Of a stretch of 64,000 nt of DNA, positions 8,108 to 16,119 are shown piece after piece. Origin of the DNA: an uncultured Flavobacteriaceae bacterium (GTDB lineage: Bacteria; Bacteroidota; Bacteroidia; Flavobacteriales; Flavobacteriaceae). The translations under genes and the position numbers were made by a program. The stretch is from positions 310,001-374,000 of the forward strand of contig CANMSN010000001.1 in the NCBI GenBank assembly GCA_947500585.1, in the 5' to 3' direction. The notes beneath the pieces were generated by a model. It ran no database searches. It was given only the letters and a program-made list of their open reading frames with translations, and was not told where the DNA came from. Position 1 is the stretch's first letter. Each line of letters begins with the position of its first letter.

Positions 8108-9919
8108 ATGGAAGCAACAGAAAAAGATATTTTACGTGGTGGTCAATTCCTTGTAAAAGAAACTAATTGTGAAGATATTTTCACACCCGAAGATTTTAAT
8201 GAAGAACAGCTTATGATGAAAGAAGCTGTTACCGAATTTGTTGATCGCGAAATTTGGCCTAATAAAGCACGCTTTGAAGCTAAAGATTATGCTTTAACAG
8301 AATCTTGTATGCGACAAGCTGGAGAAATGGGGTTTTTAGGAGTTTCTGTACCAGAAGAATATGGAGGTATGGGAATGAGCTTTGTATCTACTATGTTGGT
8401 TTGTGATTATATTTCTGGAGCTACTGGCTCCTTCAGTACTGCTTTCGGAGCTCACACAGGCATAGGCACCATGCCAATTACATTATACGGAAATGAAGAA
8501 CAAAAGAAAAAATATGTACCAAAATTAGCGACTGGTGAGTGGTTTGGCTCATATTGTTTAACAGAACCTAGTGCTGGTAGTGATGCCAATTCTGGAAAAA
8601 CCAAAGCTGTTTTGTCTGATGATGGCAAAACATATAAAATTACAGGTCAGAAGATGTGGATTTCTAATGCAGGGTTCTGTAGTTTAATGATTGTTTTTGC
8701 TCGTATTGAGGATGATAAAAACATTACTGGTTTTATAGTAGAATACGATCCTGAAAACCCTAACGGAATTACCATGGGTGAAGAGGAACACAAATTAGGT
8801 ATTCGTGCATCTTCAACACGTCAAGTGTTTTTTAATGACACTGTTGTTCCTGTTGAAAATATGCTTTCTACCAGAGGAAACGGATTTAAAATTGCTATGA
8901 ACGCATTAAACGTTGGAAGAATTAAATTAGCTGCGGCTTGTTTAGATGCGCAACGTAGAACGATTACAGAATCTGTTAAATATGCCAATGAGCGTGTTCA
9001 ATTTAAAGTACCAATTTCTAGCTTTGGTGCTATTCAACAAAAAATAGCTGAAATGGCAACCAACTGTTGGGTTGGTGAAGCCGCAAGTTATAGAGCTGCA
9101 AAAAATATTGAAGATAGAATTGCTATTCGTCAAAACAATGGAAAAGATACGCACCAAGAAGCTGAATTAAAAGGTGTTGAAGAATATGCTATTGAATGTT
9201 CTATTTTAAAAGTAGCCGTATCAGAGCACACACAACATTGTACTGATGAAGGTATTCAAATTTTTGGTGGTATGGGATTCTCTGAAGAAACCCCGATAGA
9301 ATCTGCTTGGAGAGATGCTCGTATTGCTAGAATATATGAGGGAACAAACGAGATTAATCGTATGTTAAGTATTGGTATGCTTATTAAAAAAGCCATGAAA
9401 GGTCATGTTGATTTATTAGGTCCTGCAACTGCTGTGGCTAATGAATTAACTGGTATTCCTTCATTTGATACACCTGATTTCTCAGAATTGTTTTCAGAAG
9501 AGAAAAGCATTATTAAAAACCTTAAAAAATTATTTTTAATGGTTGCTGGAGCTGCTTTGCAAAAATATGGTGAAGAAATTGAAAAGCATCAGCAGTTAAT
9601 GTTAGCGTCTTCAGATATATTAATCCAAATTTATATGGCTGAATCTGCGATTTTACGCGCTGAAAAAATGGCCAAAAAAGATGGTGAAGATAAAGCTAAG
9701 CAGCAAATAGCTATGGCTAAATTAAACTTATTTCATGCTATAGATGTTATTGAAACCGCAGGTAAGCATTCTATTATTTCGTTTTCAACAGGCGATGAGC
9801 AACGCATGATGCTTATGGGATTAAAACGTTATTTAAAATATGTTAACATGCCTAATATTATTGAATTAAGAAACATAATTGCTGATAAGGTTATTAAAGA
9901 AAATAAATATTGCTTCTAG
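8108..9919 (+). CDS. fadE: Acyl-CoA dehydrogenase
   Basis: This 603-residue FAD-dependent acyl-CoA dehydrogenase catalyses the first oxidation of beta-oxidation, acyl-CoA to trans-2-enoyl-CoA. Visible features are the N-terminal helical domain, the FAD/substrate motif CLTEPSAGSDANSG followed by QKMWISNAGF, and the C-terminal signature QIFGGMGFSEETPIESAWRD. The catalytic-base region ARIYEGTNEINRML contains the Glu of the YEGT motif. A C-terminal extension of about 150 residues makes it the long type also seen in Bacillus FadE. It is the last gene of the marR-fadN-fadA operon and is closed by a strong terminator. Electrons would pass to an electron-transfer flavoprotein that is not in this window. 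Confidence 0.93.
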   Translation: MEATEKDILRGGQFLVKETNCEDIFTPEDFNEEQLMMKEAVTEFVDREIWPNKARFEAKDYALTESCMRQAGEMGFLGVSVPEEYGGMGMSFVSTMLVCDYISGATGSFSTAFGAHTGIGTMPITLYGNEEQKKKYVPKLATGEWFGSYCLTEPSAGSDANSGKTKAVLSDDGKTYKITGQKMWISNAGFCSLMIVFARIEDDKNITGFIVEYDPENPNGITMGEEEHKLGIRASSTRQVFFNDTVVPVENMLSTRGNGFKIAMNALNVGRIKLAAACLDAQRRTITESVKYANERVQFKVPISSFGAIQQKIAEMATNCWVGEAASYRAAKNIEDRIAIRQNNGKDTHQEAELKGVEEYAIECSILKVAVSEHTQHCTDEGIQIFGGMGFSEETPIESAWRDARIARIYEGTNEINRMLSIGMLIKKAMKGHVDLLGPATAVANELTGIPSFDTPDFSELFSEEKSIIKNLKKLFLMVAGAALQKYGEEIEKHQQLMLASSDILIQIYMAESAILRAEKMAKKDGEDKAKQQIAMAKLNLFHAIDVIETAGKHSIISFSTGDEQRMMLMGLKRYLKYVNMPNIIELRNIIADKVIKENKYCF

Positions 9920-9945
9920 CAATTTATAGTGACTAACTCAATTCT

Positions 9946-9980
9946 AAAAGCGCTTCAAATTCAATTTTGAAGCGCTTTTT
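9946..9980 (+). terminator. Rho-independent terminator of the fad operon
   Basis: The stem AAAAGCGCTTCAAA / TTTGAAGCGCTTTT ends in a T run, 26 bases after the fadE stop codon. Confidence 0.85.
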
Positions 9981-10010
9981 ATTTTCAGTACTTTAGATAA
10001 AAATTTATAT

Positions 10011-11345
10011 ATGAAAAAGCTACTACTCGTTTTAATCTTTTTGTCAACGTATTCAATTACTGCGCAAAAAGACAAACAATTATATGATATTATTAATGCT
10101 GTTTCAGCAGATAGAATTCAAAAAGATATTCAAACCTTAGTCAATTTTGGTACAAGAAATACCTTTAGTGATACAATTTCAGAAACCAGAGGTATCGGTG
10201 CAGCAAGACGCTGGATTAAATCAGAATTTGAAAATATCTCAAAAAATTGCGATAACTGTTTAAATGTTTTTTATCAAAAAGATCTTGTTTCAAAAGAAGG
10301 TAATAATCGCGTTCCTCATGATGCGTGGGTAGTAAATGTTGTTGCTATACAAAAAGGCACAAAATACCCTAACCGCTTTGTTATTATGAGTGGTGATATT
10401 GATTCTCGTGCTAGTGACACCATGAATTTTACAATTGATGCCCCTGGTGCAAACGACAATGCTTCAGGTATGGTCGGAACTATTGAAGCCGCTAGAGTGC
10501 TTTCAAAATATAAGTTTGAAAGTAGTATTATTTATGTTGGCTTATCTGGTGAAGAACAAGGTCTTTTTGGAGGTGCAGGTTTAGCCGCCTATGCTAAAGA
10601 AAAAGGTTGGGATATTATTGGCATATTAAATAATGACATGATTGGAAATATTAAAGGTGTTGATGGCGTTATTGATAATAGAACATTTAGAATTTTTTCT
10701 GAACCTGTACCACCAACTGAAACAGACAGAGAACGAAGAATGCGACGGTTTTATGGTGGTGAAGTTAATGGAATTTCACGTCAGTTAGCACGTTACGTTC
10801 ATAAAAATGTAAAAACCTATATGCCAGAAATGAATCCTATGATGGTTTATAGATTGGATCGTTTTGGTCGCGGCGGACATCATCGTCCATTTAACGATTT
10901 AGGGTTTGCAGGGATTAGAATTATGGAAGCTCATGAAAACTACACACAGCAACATCAAGATATTAGAGAGGAGAATGGTATTAAATATGGTGATGTTATC
11001 GAGCATGTTAATTTTGATTATGCCAAAAAACTGACGGCCGTCAACGCCATTAATTTAGCAAGTTTGGGTGCCGCACCATCAGCTCCCAAAACAGTAGTAA
11101 TCGGAGGTATTGTAGAGCCTGCTGCCAAATTAAAATGGGATAAAGTTGATGGTGCTAAAGGCTATAAAATTTATTGGAGAGATACCACCTCCCCTACTTG
11201 GGATCATAGCAGGTATGTTGGTGACGTTTCAGAATTCACTCTTGATGGTATCGTTATTGATAATTTCTTTTTTGGAGTGGCCTCGGTTGGCGAAAATGGC
11301 TTCGAGAGTATGGTTGTTTTTCCTAACGATGTTCTTAAAAATTAA
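10011..11345 (+). CDS. Secreted M28-family zinc aminopeptidase
   Basis: The protein has 444 residues with a signal peptide (MKKLLLVLIFLSTYSITAQ). The M28 core follows: SGDIDSRASD (about 127-136), PGANDNASG with metal-bridging Asp149, SGEEQGLFGG with catalytic Glu181 and Glu182, and NNDMIGN with Asp209. The position usually held by the first zinc-ligand His (HxDS) is Asp129 here; this may be a subfamily trait. The last about 90 residues, AAPSAPKTVVIGGIVEPAAKLKWDKV onward, look like a fibronectin-III-type domain. I infer a periplasmic or exported exopeptidase for scavenging peptides. It lies in tandem with the M1 peptidase (27-base gap), so the two probably share a transcript and a nutritional role. 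Confidence 0.88.
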   Translation: MKKLLLVLIFLSTYSITAQKDKQLYDIINAVSADRIQKDIQTLVNFGTRNTFSDTISETRGIGAARRWIKSEFENISKNCDNCLNVFYQKDLVSKEGNNRVPHDAWVVNVVAIQKGTKYPNRFVIMSGDIDSRASDTMNFTIDAPGANDNASGMVGTIEAARVLSKYKFESSIIYVGLSGEEQGLFGGAGLAAYAKEKGWDIIGILNNDMIGNIKGVDGVIDNRTFRIFSEPVPPTETDRERRMRRFYGGEVNGISRQLARYVHKNVKTYMPEMNPMMVYRLDRFGRGGHHRPFNDLGFAGIRIMEAHENYTQQHQDIREENGIKYGDVIEHVNFDYAKKLTAVNAINLASLGAAPSAPKTVVIGGIVEPAAKLKWDKVDGAKGYKIYWRDTTSPTWDHSRYVGDVSEFTLDGIVIDNFFFGVASVGENGFESMVVFPNDVLKN

Positions 11346-11372
11346 TTATTTTAAATAGTTGTTTAATTAAAT

Positions 11373-13019
11373 ATGATGAATCGATTATTATTAATATGCT
11401 TATTTTTTAGTGTTTCAACCTTCTATTTGAACGCTCAAGCTTTACTCTCTGAAAAAAATAACTTTACAAGACAAGACACCTTAAGAGGAAACATAACTCC
11501 CGAACGCGCTTGGTGGGATTTAACCTATTATCATTTAGACATAAAGGTAGATCCAGATAAAAAATATATTTCGGGAAAAAACACCATTCAATATAAAGTT
11601 TTAGAAAACAATTCTGTCATGCAAATTGATTTGCAACCGCCATTAAAAATCACCAAAGTCGTTCAAAACAACACAGAATTAGAGGTTGAACATGACGGAA
11701 ATGCACATTTTATAACTTTAAAAGATAATCAAAATATTGGTGATGTTTTAAGTTTAGACGTTCATTATGAAGGGCATCCAAAAGAAGCGGTTAGAGCGCC
11801 TTGGGATGGTGGTATTTCATGGAAAAAAGATGCTAATGGAAATCATTTTATTGCATCATCTTGCCAAGGTTTAGGCGCTAGTGTTTGGTGGCCAAATAAA
11901 GATCATATGTACGATGAAGTAGATAGCATGCTTATTAGTGTAAATATTCCTGATAAATTAATAAACGTTTCAAATGGAAGACTACGAAGTATAGAAAGAA
12001 TTGGTGATACAAAAACATATCATTGGATTGTCAAGAGCCCAATAAATAACTATGGCGTAAATATAAATATTGGAGATTATGTGAACTTTTCAGAAGTCTA
12101 TGATGGCATGGCGGGAAATCTAGATATGGATTACTATGTATTAAGAGATAATCTTGAAAAAGCCAAATCACATTTTAAAGATGCGCCAAAAATGATGAAA
12201 GCTTTCGAGCATTGGTTTGGACAATATCCGTTCTATAGAGATAGCTTTAAATTAGTTGAAGTGCCTTATTTAGGTATGGAACATCAAAGTTCTGTAACCT
12301 ATGGAAATCAGTACAAGACAGGTTATTTAGGCACTGATTTATCTGGAACTGGTTGGGGCTTAAAATTTGATTTTATTATTATTCATGAATCTGGACACGA
12401 ATGGTTTGCTAACAGCATTACGAATAAAGATGTGGCAGATATGTGGATTCACGAGGGTTTTACTGCATATTCCGAAAATTTATTTCTAGATTATTATTAC
12501 GGAAAAGAAGCCTCTGCTGAATATGTAATAGGCACGCGTAAAAATATTCAAAACGACAGACCTTTAATTGGACAATATGGTGTTAATAAAGAAGGTTCAT
12601 CAGACATGTATTATAAAGGCGCCAATATGCTTCACACCTTAAGACAACTTATTGAAGATGACGAAAAATGGCGACAAATTTTGCGTAAAATGAATGTAGA
12701 GTTTTATCATCAAACAGTAACAACCCAAAAAATTGAAGATTTTTTAAGTAGAGAAACGGGCATTGATTTAACAGCGTTTTTCAATCAATATTTAAGAACC
12801 ATTAAAATTCCAACTTTAGAATATTCAATAGACAAAAAGAATTTAAAATACAGATGGACTAATATCATTGAGAATTTTGATATGCCAATTCAAATAAAAA
12901 TAAATGATAAAGAACAATGGTTATTTCCTAAAGCCCAATGGCATACTTTAAAGTTAGATTCTAAAATAACGGGGTTTGAAATTGACCCTGATTTTTATGT
13001 GCAATCTAAAAAACTATAG
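11373..13019 (+). CDS. Secreted M1-family metallopeptidase (aminopeptidase N-like)
   Basis: The protein has 548 residues with a signal peptide (MMNRLLLICLFFSVSTFYLNAQA). An N-terminal beta-saddle domain is recognisable from YYHLDIKVDPDKKYISGKNTI. The catalytic zinc site HESGH (residues 338-342) is followed 18 residues later by Glu361 in MWIHEGF, which gives the M1 pattern HExxH-x18-E. The exopeptidase motif appears as GMEHQSS. It is shorter than E. coli PepN (about 870 residues) because the large C-terminal helical domain is missing, as in many Bacteroidota members. Either of two adjacent ATG codons could start it. It should release N-terminal residues from peptides in the periplasm, alongside the M28 enzyme upstream. 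Confidence 0.9.
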   Translation: MMNRLLLICLFFSVSTFYLNAQALLSEKNNFTRQDTLRGNITPERAWWDLTYYHLDIKVDPDKKYISGKNTIQYKVLENNSVMQIDLQPPLKITKVVQNNTELEVEHDGNAHFITLKDNQNIGDVLSLDVHYEGHPKEAVRAPWDGGISWKKDANGNHFIASSCQGLGASVWWPNKDHMYDEVDSMLISVNIPDKLINVSNGRLRSIERIGDTKTYHWIVKSPINNYGVNINIGDYVNFSEVYDGMAGNLDMDYYVLRDNLEKAKSHFKDAPKMMKAFEHWFGQYPFYRDSFKLVEVPYLGMEHQSSVTYGNQYKTGYLGTDLSGTGWGLKFDFIIIHESGHEWFANSITNKDVADMWIHEGFTAYSENLFLDYYYGKEASAEYVIGTRKNIQNDRPLIGQYGVNKEGSSDMYYKGANMLHTLRQLIEDDEKWRQILRKMNVEFYHQTVTTQKIEDFLSRETGIDLTAFFNQYLRTIKIPTLEYSIDKKNLKYRWTNIIENFDMPIQIKINDKEQWLFPKAQWHTLKLDSKITGFEIDPDFYVQSKKL

Positions 13020-13026
13020 TTATTAA

Positions 13027-13602
13027 TTGGAAGATTTTCCAGAAATACATTTTGAACGTGACACCGATTGGTACGATTGGTTACTCAACAATCACAACAA
13101 AGCAAAAGGCATTTATCTTATTTTTTATAAGTTAGAATTAAATATCCCTACCATGCGTTGGGAAGAAGCAGTAAAAGTGGCGCTTTGTTTTGGTTGGATA
13201 GATTCTAAAGTTCAAAGCTTAGGCAATGGAAAAAGAAGACAGTACTTCAGTCCGAGAAATCCGAAAGGAAACTGGAGTGCACTCAACAAAAAACATGTTG
13301 ACCAATTAATTGCTAATGGATTAATGCAAGAAGCTGGTTATAAAATGATTGATTTAGCAAAAGAAACTGGAACTTGGAGTGAAATGGATGATGTTGAAAA
13401 TGGTATTATTCCAGAAGATTTACAAGCTGCTTTTGATGAAAATAATAGAGCCTATGAACATTACCAAAACTTCTCAAAAGGCTACAGAAAAAGTTATTTA
13501 GCTTGGTTGCATAGTGCTAAACGAGAAGAAACCAGAAAAAAACGAATATCAGAAATTATAGAATTGTGTCATAATAATATTAAAAGTAGGGATTTAAAAT
13601 AA
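13027..13602 (+). CDS. YdeI/OmpD-associated family protein
   Basis: This 191-residue cytoplasmic protein has the YdeI-family pattern: an N-terminal region DTDWYDWLLNNH...GIYLIFYKL, the core EEAVKVALCFGWIDSKVQSLG, then YFSPRNPKGNWSALNKKHV. The C-terminal SKGYRKSYLAWLHSAKREETRKKRI is rich in Lys and Arg. Family members have been linked loosely to stress or antimicrobial-peptide survival; the biochemical role is unknown. The only sensible start is TTG at 13027, seven bases after the M1 stop, because the next in-frame ATG would remove the conserved N-terminus. It may be co-transcribed with the peptidases. Confidence 0.85.
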   Translation: MEDFPEIHFERDTDWYDWLLNNHNKAKGIYLIFYKLELNIPTMRWEEAVKVALCFGWIDSKVQSLGNGKRRQYFSPRNPKGNWSALNKKHVDQLIANGLMQEAGYKMIDLAKETGTWSEMDDVENGIIPEDLQAAFDENNRAYEHYQNFSKGYRKSYLAWLHSAKREETRKKRISEIIELCHNNIKSRDLK

Positions 13603-13604
13603 TT

Positions 13605-13727
13605 ATGAAAAGTAAAAAATTTACGGTCGGTTTATTAGACCAATATCACATAACCATTCCCAAAAACATTTTCAAACCCTTTGTAGAAGCAAAACATTCA
13701 AGAGTAAAAGTTATAGATAAACTATAA
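13605..13727 (+). pseudogene. 40-residue ORF, probable truncated DUF1905-like protein
   Basis: The ORF begins two bases after the YdeI-family stop codon and encodes MKSKKFTVGLLDQYHITIPK and then about 20 more residues, ending KVIDKL. The beginning resembles the N-terminus of small DUF1905/YdeI-associated proteins, which normally run to about 90-150 residues, so this looks like a 5' remnant. Its stop codon overlaps the end of the convergent fructokinase gene by 6 bases. It could instead be an intact micro-protein. The family resemblance is from memory and not from a search. Confidence 0.45.
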
Positions 13728-14606
13728 CGGATTCATAAAAGCCTCAATATCATTTTCATCTAAAATAGGGTTTGCGCCTTCGTTACTAGCCACTAGTGCA
13801 CCAACAGCACATGCTAAATCTATAGCTTTTTGAGGTGATTCGTTATTTAATAGTTCACTAATGAGAGTTCCTAAAAAGGAATCGCCAGCACCCACGGTAT
13901 CTACTACTTCAATTTTATAACCACTATTATAATACAATTTTTCATTGTACAACAAAACGGCTCCAAACGGTCCTTTAGTAACACAAATATGCTTAGTATT
14001 CGTTTTTTGGGCAATGAAATTTAAATTTTGCTCTAAGGAATTAAATTTTGAACCCAAAAACTTACTTACTTCATATAATTCTTCATCATTAAATTTAATA
14101 AAATCTGCTTCACGCATAAGGTGAGTAAGAATTTCATTAGTGTAATGAGGAGCTCTTAAATTTAAATCGAAAACCTTATATTTAGCTAGCTTAACGAGTT
14201 TATGAAGTGTTTTTCTAGAAATAGCATCACGAGTTGATAAACTCCCAAATACTAAAGCATCAGATGTTTTTACTGCTAATTCAGATTGCTTTGTTAACGT
14301 AATTTTATCCCAAGCACAGGGGTATTCAATACTGTAAGATGCAGACCCTTTTTCGTTTAAAGTCACTTTTACCTCACCCGTTTTGTAGTTATCTAAAATT
14401 GAAACACAGTCTGTATTTACTTTTTGCTCACTTAAATAGTGAAGTATTTCATTACCTAAATCATCTTTTCCAACAGCGCTAATGATGGTAACATCATTAC
14501 TAAAAAAACTAGACCGAACCGCTACATTTAATGGTGCGCCTCCTATTTTTTTATGCGAAGGAAAAACATCCCATAGCACTTCGCCAAAACAAACAATTTT
14601 AGCCAT
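13722..14606 (-). CDS. PfkB-family carbohydrate kinase, probable fructokinase
   Basis: This 294-residue ribokinase-fold enzyme has the N-terminal signature CFGEVLWDVFPSHKKIGGAPLNVA (GEVLWD and GGAP are typical of fructokinases). The C-terminal PfkB signature DTVGAGDSFLG carries the catalytic Asp. It phosphorylates a sugar hydroxyl with ATP, and the genomic setting points to fructose. It is the last of three minus-strand genes with a phosphatase/hydrolase fusion and a sucrose-phosphate-synthase-like enzyme, so it could salvage the fructose released when sucrose is cleaved. It is separated from the glycosyltransferase gene by a 210-base gap holding an inverted-repeat element, so co-transcription is not certain. 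Fructose specificity is inferred, not shown by the sequence. Confidence 0.85.
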   Translation of the reverse strand: MAKIVCFGEVLWDVFPSHKKIGGAPLNVAVRSSFFSNDVTIISAVGKDDLGNEILHYLSEQKVNTDCVSILDNYKTGEVKVTLNEKGSASYSIEYPCAWDKITLTKQSELAVKTSDALVFGSLSTRDAISRKTLHKLVKLAKYKVFDLNLRAPHYTNEILTHLMREADFIKFNDEELYEVSKFLGSKFNSLEQNLNFIAQKTNTKHICVTKGPFGAVLLYNEKLYYNSGYKIEVVDTVGAGDSFLGTLISELLNNESPQKAIDLACAVGALVASNEGANPILDENDIEAFMNPL

Positions 14607-14665
14607 AAATTCTAACTTAAATAGTTATTTAAAAATTCGTATTTCTTTGATTATGCATAATGGTA

Positions 14666-14736
14666 TTTGTCATTCAGAACGAAGTGAAGAATCTGTTCAT
14701 AATCAATGAGATTCCTCGTTACCTCGGAATGACAAA
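14666..14736. repeat. Inverted-repeat element with TTTGTCATTC ends
   Basis: The ends are TTTGTCATTC and GAATGACAAA, with imperfectly complementary inner arms (GAAGTGAAGAATCT against AGATTCCTCGTTACC). Related half-elements are seen at 29734-29760. It lies in the 14607-14816 gap, which otherwise holds nothing I can identify. It looks like a dispersed Flavobacteriia intergenic repeat. Confidence 0.6.
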
Positions 14737-14816
14737 ATCAAGATATTTTATAGGTTTATGATAAATTATGGATCATCATCAAAAAAAAATTAAAACGAAT
14801 ATGTTATTGAAATCAT

Positions 14817-16097
14817 TTAATAAAATAAGTTCGACTCCATGGTTTGCTGATTTATAGAGCTTTTAAAAACTTCAAGCATACGTTTTGCAATACCTGTCCA
14901 ACCAAAATTACGTCGTGCAAAACGAGCGCCTTCTACAGAAAGTTCGTTCCGCATTTTAGGATACAATAATGGCATAGACATCATAGCTCCAAATTCAAGA
15001 GGTCTGTGAGGATCTGCAAATAAAGCTTGGTTGCCAAAATCAATTAAATCATATAAACCTCCATGAACAGTAATGACGCTTGGCGTTCCACAAGCCATGG
15101 CTTCAATAGCCACCATTCCAAAAGGTTCGTAACGCGATGGCATTGCAAAAATATTAGCTGATCTATAAACATTAGCTAAGTCTTCGTCAGCTACATAACT
15201 TTTCCATTTTATTTTATCCATAACTCCAAGTTCGGTTGCTAATTTTTTCAATTTAGCCACACCTTCGTCGTCCTGATCGGATTGATCACTACCAATAGCA
15301 GCTACCAATCTTGCTTCAGGACAAAGTTCAAGTACTGTAGGTAAGGCCTGTATTAAAAGGTCATACCCCTTATTATGTGCCATCCTACCTAAAGCCAAAA
15401 CATCGGTTGGCTGAATATCATATTTCGATCTAATTTTATCATTCTCTTTTGATGGCACAGGAAAAAAGCGATTTTCATCAATTCCTGGTGGAATCATTCC
15501 ACAATTTTTTGGCAAAACATCATATTGTTTTGTTAGTAAATCTACTTGAGGTAAGGTTGTAGCTATAACATAATTACACATTTGATATACAAAATATTCC
15601 TTTTGAATACGTTCTTTAAAACGATAGGTTTTCTCCATTTCCTTTTCATCCATATCATTACCCATAGTATGTTGTTTCCACCAACCTACGGAGTGTGGTG
15701 TGTGCACATGCGATATACCAAGTTCTTCAGCTATTTTCTGTCCAGCAAAACCCGCATCCCAATAATGAGAGTAAACAATATCATATTTTTTTCCTTCTTT
15801 TTTAATTGCTGCCAAACAATTTGTAACAAACTTTTTTAGATGATCGTGCATGTCTTCTTTTCGGATAAACTTTTTACCACCAAAAGGAATACGCCATACA
15901 CTATAATTTTCATCTACATGATCGTATTCTGGTTGGTCTTCAAACTGACGCGTAACTAAGTCTACTTTTTTACCTAATCTGCTAAAACGTTCTGCAAGCT
16001 CTAAAACATAAACTACTTGACCACCAGTATCTGGTTTTCCAAATTCAGCATTTGCACCTACATAGCCATGTAAAGAGATCATTAATATTGATTTCAT
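14817..16097 (-). CDS. GT4-family glycosyltransferase, sucrose-phosphate-synthase-like
   Basis: This 426-residue GT-B glycosyltransferase has the N-terminal acceptor motif of sucrose synthases and sucrose-phosphate synthases (SLHGYVGANAEFGKPDTGGQ, then VVYVLELA) and the HTPHSVGWWK segment. The C-terminal donor site reads SRYEPFGMVAIEAMACGTP, with the ExxxxxxxE pair of retaining GT4 enzymes. The likely reaction is NDP-glucose plus fructose-6-phosphate to sucrose-6-phosphate. The neighbour at 16120-18204, 22 bases away, begins with a sucrose-phosphate-phosphatase-like domain, which supports this. Unlike plant enzymes it is a bare catalytic domain. Sucrose could serve as a compatible solute or a carbon store here; that is inference. 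Confidence 0.83.
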   Translation of the reverse strand: MKSILMISLHGYVGANAEFGKPDTGGQVVYVLELAERFSRLGKKVDLVTRQFEDQPEYDHVDENYSVWRIPFGGKKFIRKEDMHDHLKKFVTNCLAAIKKEGKKYDIVYSHYWDAGFAGQKIAEELGISHVHTPHSVGWWKQHTMGNDMDEKEMEKTYRFKERIQKEYFVYQMCNYVIATTLPQVDLLTKQYDVLPKNCGMIPPGIDENRFFPVPSKENDKIRSKYDIQPTDVLALGRMAHNKGYDLLIQALPTVLELCPEARLVAAIGSDQSDQDDEGVAKLKKLATELGVMDKIKWKSYVADEDLANVYRSANIFAMPSRYEPFGMVAIEAMACGTPSVITVHGGLYDLIDFGNQALFADPHRPLEFGAMMSMPLLYPKMRNELSVEGARFARRNFGWTGIAKRMLEVFKSSINQQTMESNLFY

Positions 16098-16119
16098 AGT
16101 TTCTTATTTTAGTTAATAT

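Noticed and set aside
14650-14661. Palindrome ATTATGCATAAT resembling half of the MarR operator
   Set aside because: It is a short AT-rich palindrome expected by chance, with no matching flanks, and it lies in the fructokinase upstream region unrelated to fatty acids.
14482-14709. 75-residue plus-strand ORF across the fructokinase start
   Set aside because: It is antisense to the kinase and its end is encoded by the dispersed repeat (HSERSEESVHNQ), with no coding features.
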